Shown one piece after another: positions 61,025 through 64,000 of a DNA stretch of 64,000 nucleotides (positions are counted from its first letter, which is position 1; each line of letters begins with the position of its first letter). The position numbers were made by a program, and so were the translations under genes. Below the pieces are notes generated by a model. It was not told the DNA's origin. It made no database searches and was given only the letters and a program-made list of their open reading frames with translations. Source of the stretch: Polyodon spathula (Eukaryota > Chordata > Actinopteri > Acipenseriformes > Polyodontidae); the NCBI RefSeq assembly GCF_017654505.1, contig NC_054537.1, positions 74,954,118 to 75,018,117 on the forward strand, in the 5' to 3' direction.

Positions 61025-63205
61025 ATTAGCTTGACAAAGACATTTCTGAAATGGAGTTTGTCTTTTGGTGTGTTTTTTTTTTAATTAATTTGAAGGCTGG
61101 CTACTGGCAGGAAGTCCCAGAGACAGAAAGTTGCAATTTTAAGCACATATGCACACGTTTATTTAATAAAATTACACAAAACACAGAAACAATAAACATG
61201 GCATGAGGGCCAAATTAAAAGTTTTAAACAAAAGAATAACTATGTGTAGGCTGAGCATTAGCCTTCACTACCACGCTGATAACTAATACAAAAATCACAG
61301 CCCAAACACTCACACTCAAGTCCTAAATCCTACTTGAGGGCACTGCATATTTTATATGGGTCTGTACAATATATTTGTATTTCGAAACTTATCTTGACCA
61401 TCTTGAGCTTTGCTATAATTACTTTTTTTTTTTTTTTTGCATCAAACTCATTGTATCTCATGAGCAGCAGTAATTAAGTAACCCATGACAACGAAATTGT
61501 CAGCAGGGAAGCTTACACAGGTGTACAAGGTGAGAATAAGGGGGTAGGTAGTCATACTGAAACTACCCTCTTCTGACTTCTCAAAAACATCCCTGAAGTC
61601 GATCACCGTTGACAATAGCAGAGAGCTTGCAGGGAAGTTCAGCGTACAAAATGTGCAGATTGGGTGGGGTTTGGGAGTGGAGAAGTAATACTGACTGATC
61701 ATTGTTTAAATAGGAATATGCCTTCACTTTTAATAATATCCCGAGAAAGTAATATTATTGCTGAGATGTCTGTGAAACTAGCCATACATATAGTTCAGCT
61801 TTAAGATCAACCCCCCAAATATTTAGTGCAGGAGTTTGTTTCAGAGTTACTGTTATATTCTCATATACTTGGTTTTATATAGACTCGCACGAACACATAC
61901 ACTTCAAGCAATCACCATCTTTGCTTCACTCCCAACCTGTATGCCTTGCATTATACAGAAGTACATAGTGCACCCAGTAGGAGCGCTGTGTTACATGCAT
62001 TGTGCTTTGTGAGCAATGACTAATATGATTTAACTGTATTAACTATCAACACTAGTTACATTTCAGACAAGTCTGCAAGTTATCAAGACCCTGTGCTTGA
62101 AGGTGCTTGTAGAGTATGCTTCCACTCTTGTCTGAAAAAGCACTAAGACCACACAGTGAAATTGAAAGCTGACACTATGCCCCCTCTCAGTCTTTAACTT
62201 ACTAAGATAAATCATAATCATGAACAGATACATGTAACCCTTTTTATTATTAAAAACACTGCAAAAATGTCCATTGTTTACACCCATAGAAATATCGCAG
62301 ACAATAACAATTAGCATTATTGTTGTCGCTGTTACTGAATAATGTAACACATTAACTGAAGGGTCTGTACTGAAAAATAACAGTACAGCTAAAAATGGTA
62401 CAATAAAAAGCTATTATTAATATTATCACCTGACTATTGCAATACACTAGTACCCAGGTAGTTAATGGGTCAAAAAAAAGGGTGGCCTATTATTTTTACT
62501 GTATATTTTCATATCATATCAGTACCTGTACTAGTGTGCTATCTTTTCTTAAGCTAGGTATATTGTACAACTGGTATTATAATGGCATGGAGTAGCGGGT
62601 TCTTCCATAATACAAAAACAGCTTGTCAGGCCTTGAGGGCCTTATCTTCTTATATAATGTCTAATGTTCTTAAAATAGAATCAAATGTAAAAAGCTAAAG
62701 AAGTAGGGTTGTGAATAAGGTATTTAGAAAACAAATCTATGAACTAAAATGTCAAATAGACCTAGGGGGAAATTCACAAACATTTTTTTGAAGTGGTACC
62801 ATTGGGATTATTGAAGTACTTCATGAAACCCAGAAGGGACCTTGGATATTAATTGAGACAAGCTTTTTCATTTTTAGTGGCAGTATGGTAATCCAAACCT
62901 ATCTGAACATTCACATATAATGATAGGTTAGGTTCTTAGGAAAACAATCCAACATGGTGGATGTCAGTTTGTTCTACAGAAACCTTGAAGCTTTTTTTTT
63001 TCCCTTTCAAAATCAATGAAGTAATAACAGCTACATAATAGCAAAAGATATGTCAAAAGAAGAATATTTTGCTTGACTTGTAGGGTTTTAATTTTGTGTT
63101 TTTCATGTAAAAAGCTGATGTCCAGATTTAAACTGGGGGAGGGGGGTAGGGACTTTTACCTTCTGTTTATGTTGTGCAGGTTACAGAGACTACAGACAAC
63201 TTACA
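61025..63205. other. Intergenic DNA; weak LTR-like stretch at 61090-61330
   Basis: On the minus strand 61330-61090 has an AATAAA-containing, T-rich layout like the LTRs above, but I find no TG...CA ends with matching flanks. The rest is plain AT-rich DNA. Confidence 0.4.
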
Positions 63206-63279
63206 ACAATATAGTATGGTTATTGGAACAGTATATGGTTCACATGCTATATACTGTTCCAGCAACCATACTACATTGT
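63206..63279 (+). ncRNA. miRNA-precursor-like hairpin, 74 nt
   Basis: Arms 63206-63238 and 63247-63279 pair over 33 positions: 29 Watson-Crick, 2 G-U and 2 A-C mismatches, with an 8-nt loop TTCACATG. Six more base pairs (63197-63202 with 63290-63295) lie below an internal loop. Size and shape fit an animal pre-miRNA. I do not recognise the arm sequences as a named miRNA, and a short inverted duplication or MITE could look the same. Confidence 0.45.
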
Positions 63280-63512
63280 GGGATACAAGAAGTTGCTTTG
63301 TCAAGACTTTAAAAAAAAACATATATGTATTCTAAAGTATGGCACAGATTGAAAACTTAACATACAGTGATTGAAGGGGATATAACATGACAGGGTAATG
63401 TATTTTGCATGAAACTTCACAACTGCACAAGATGGTGAAACTTGGCCTGATTGTGAAACTTGGGTTTTTTGGTTGTTTTGAGGGAAGTACTACAACCATT
63501 TTTCCCCTGACA

Positions 63513-63620
63513 CTGTAATGAACTGGCCTATCAGCCCATTAAGTTGAATGGGGCTGGACATGAACCGCAAACCATACGGTTCACAGACTTACCATTCAAC
63601 TAAAGAGCAAGCTCTGTGGT
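63513..63620 (-). mobile_element. tRNA-headed repeat (SINE-like), copy 1
   Basis: On the minus strand TAGTTGAATGGTAAG (63602-63588) fits a polymerase III A box and GGTTCATGTCC (63566-63556) a B box, 22 bases apart. The sequence continues into CCAGCCCCATTCAACTTAAT and GGGCTGATAGGCCAG. The 5' part near 63620 may extend further. Confidence 0.5.
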
Positions 63621-63940
63621 CGAGAGGTAATTATGTTTCTCATGATGATGTCAGTATTATTAACTCATAAGCCGCTAGGAGGAGGTTCATTACATTCTCC
63701 CCCGGCTTAATCAAAGCTCATGCTTGAGCGTGAACACAAGTGCACGTCCACCTATGCTTGGAGGGCGTTTCAATGTCAGGCTTGTAACTGCGACTACTCG
63801 TCCCCAAGGATTCGGAGAAACTTTACACAATCACATGTTTTGCAAGCCAGCATATATTCTATAGATATAATAATGAAAAGAACACAGACAGTTTATTACC
63901 TGTTTCAACCACAGGGTCAGGATTCTTCCCATTGGGCACC

Positions 63941-64000
63941 ACTGTAATGAAGTTGCCATATCAGCCCATTGAATTGAAGGGAAAGGCAAGGGCTGGACGT
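63941..64000 (-). mobile_element. tRNA-headed repeat, copy 2, cut by the window end
   Basis: CACTGTAATGAAGTTGCC, ATCAGCCCATTGAATTGAA and GGGCTGGACGT repeat the copy at 63513-63561 in the same orientation. The window stops within the B-box region. Confidence 0.55.

Overview
The window is repeat-rich intergenic DNA from a vertebrate, most likely a ray-finned fish. I found no convincing host protein-coding exon on either strand. The base composition is AT-rich, with long (TA)n, (CA)n, (GA)n and (ATT)n microsatellites. Every recognisable coding stretch belongs to a transposable element. The mix of Tc1/mariner, Tigger/pogo, hAT, L2-, CR1- and Tx1-like LINEs, tRNA-derived SINEs, a tyrosine-recombinase retrotransposon and Gypsy LTR elements fits a fish. 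A non-teleost such as a sturgeon or paddlefish is possible, but that is a guess.

Layout. 1-0.7 kb: 3' tail of an L2-like LINE. 3.4-5.1 kb: decayed Tx1/L1-like ORF1. 6.47-7.18 kb: solo LTR with exact target duplications. 7.97-8.84 kb: hAT relic carrying a CGGBP1-like zinc-finger remnant. 9.8-10.8 kb: Tc1 relic. 12.3 kb: SINE relic. 12.8-17.3 kb: Ngaro/DIRS-like element in the order Gag, RT-RNase H, tyrosine recombinase, then repeats. 18.75-19.63 kb: 5'-truncated CR1-like LINE with an open 3' reading frame. 20.78-20.94 kb: palindromic MITE-like element. 21.4-22.2 kb: second solo LTR. 25.3-26.5 kb: LTR piece interrupted by Tc1, then a SINE relic. 30.9-35.3 kb: three members of one LTR-like family (one with perfect target duplications) and a nearly full Tc1 element with terminal inverted repeats.

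38.22-43.77 kb holds the main element: a full-length Gypsy LTR retrotransposon on the minus strand with 591-bp LTRs that differ at about 12 positions by hand count, and target duplication CCTCC. Its order is Gag(SCAN-like)-PR-IN-RT-RH, with integrase before reverse transcriptase. That order and the SCAN-like Gag mark the Gmr1-like group. A solo LTR of the same family lies 3 kb away (46.9-47.4 kb). After it come an L2 RT fragment (48.4-49.2 kb), Tigger/pogo relics (49.9, 52 and 56.4-57.2 kb, the last with a 254-bp LTR nested inside), a tRNA-derived SINE (60.8 kb), a miRNA-like 74-nt hairpin (63.2 kb) and two copies of a second tRNA-headed repeat at the right edge.

The elements do not form a host pathway. 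Together they record repeated insertion, nesting and LTR-LTR recombination. The remaining DNA is plain AT-rich intergenic sequence, with a few blocks (27.4-27.9, 50.4-51.1, 57.7-57.9 kb) that look like conserved non-coding DNA by motif content only. All family names come from reading motifs by eye; no search was run.
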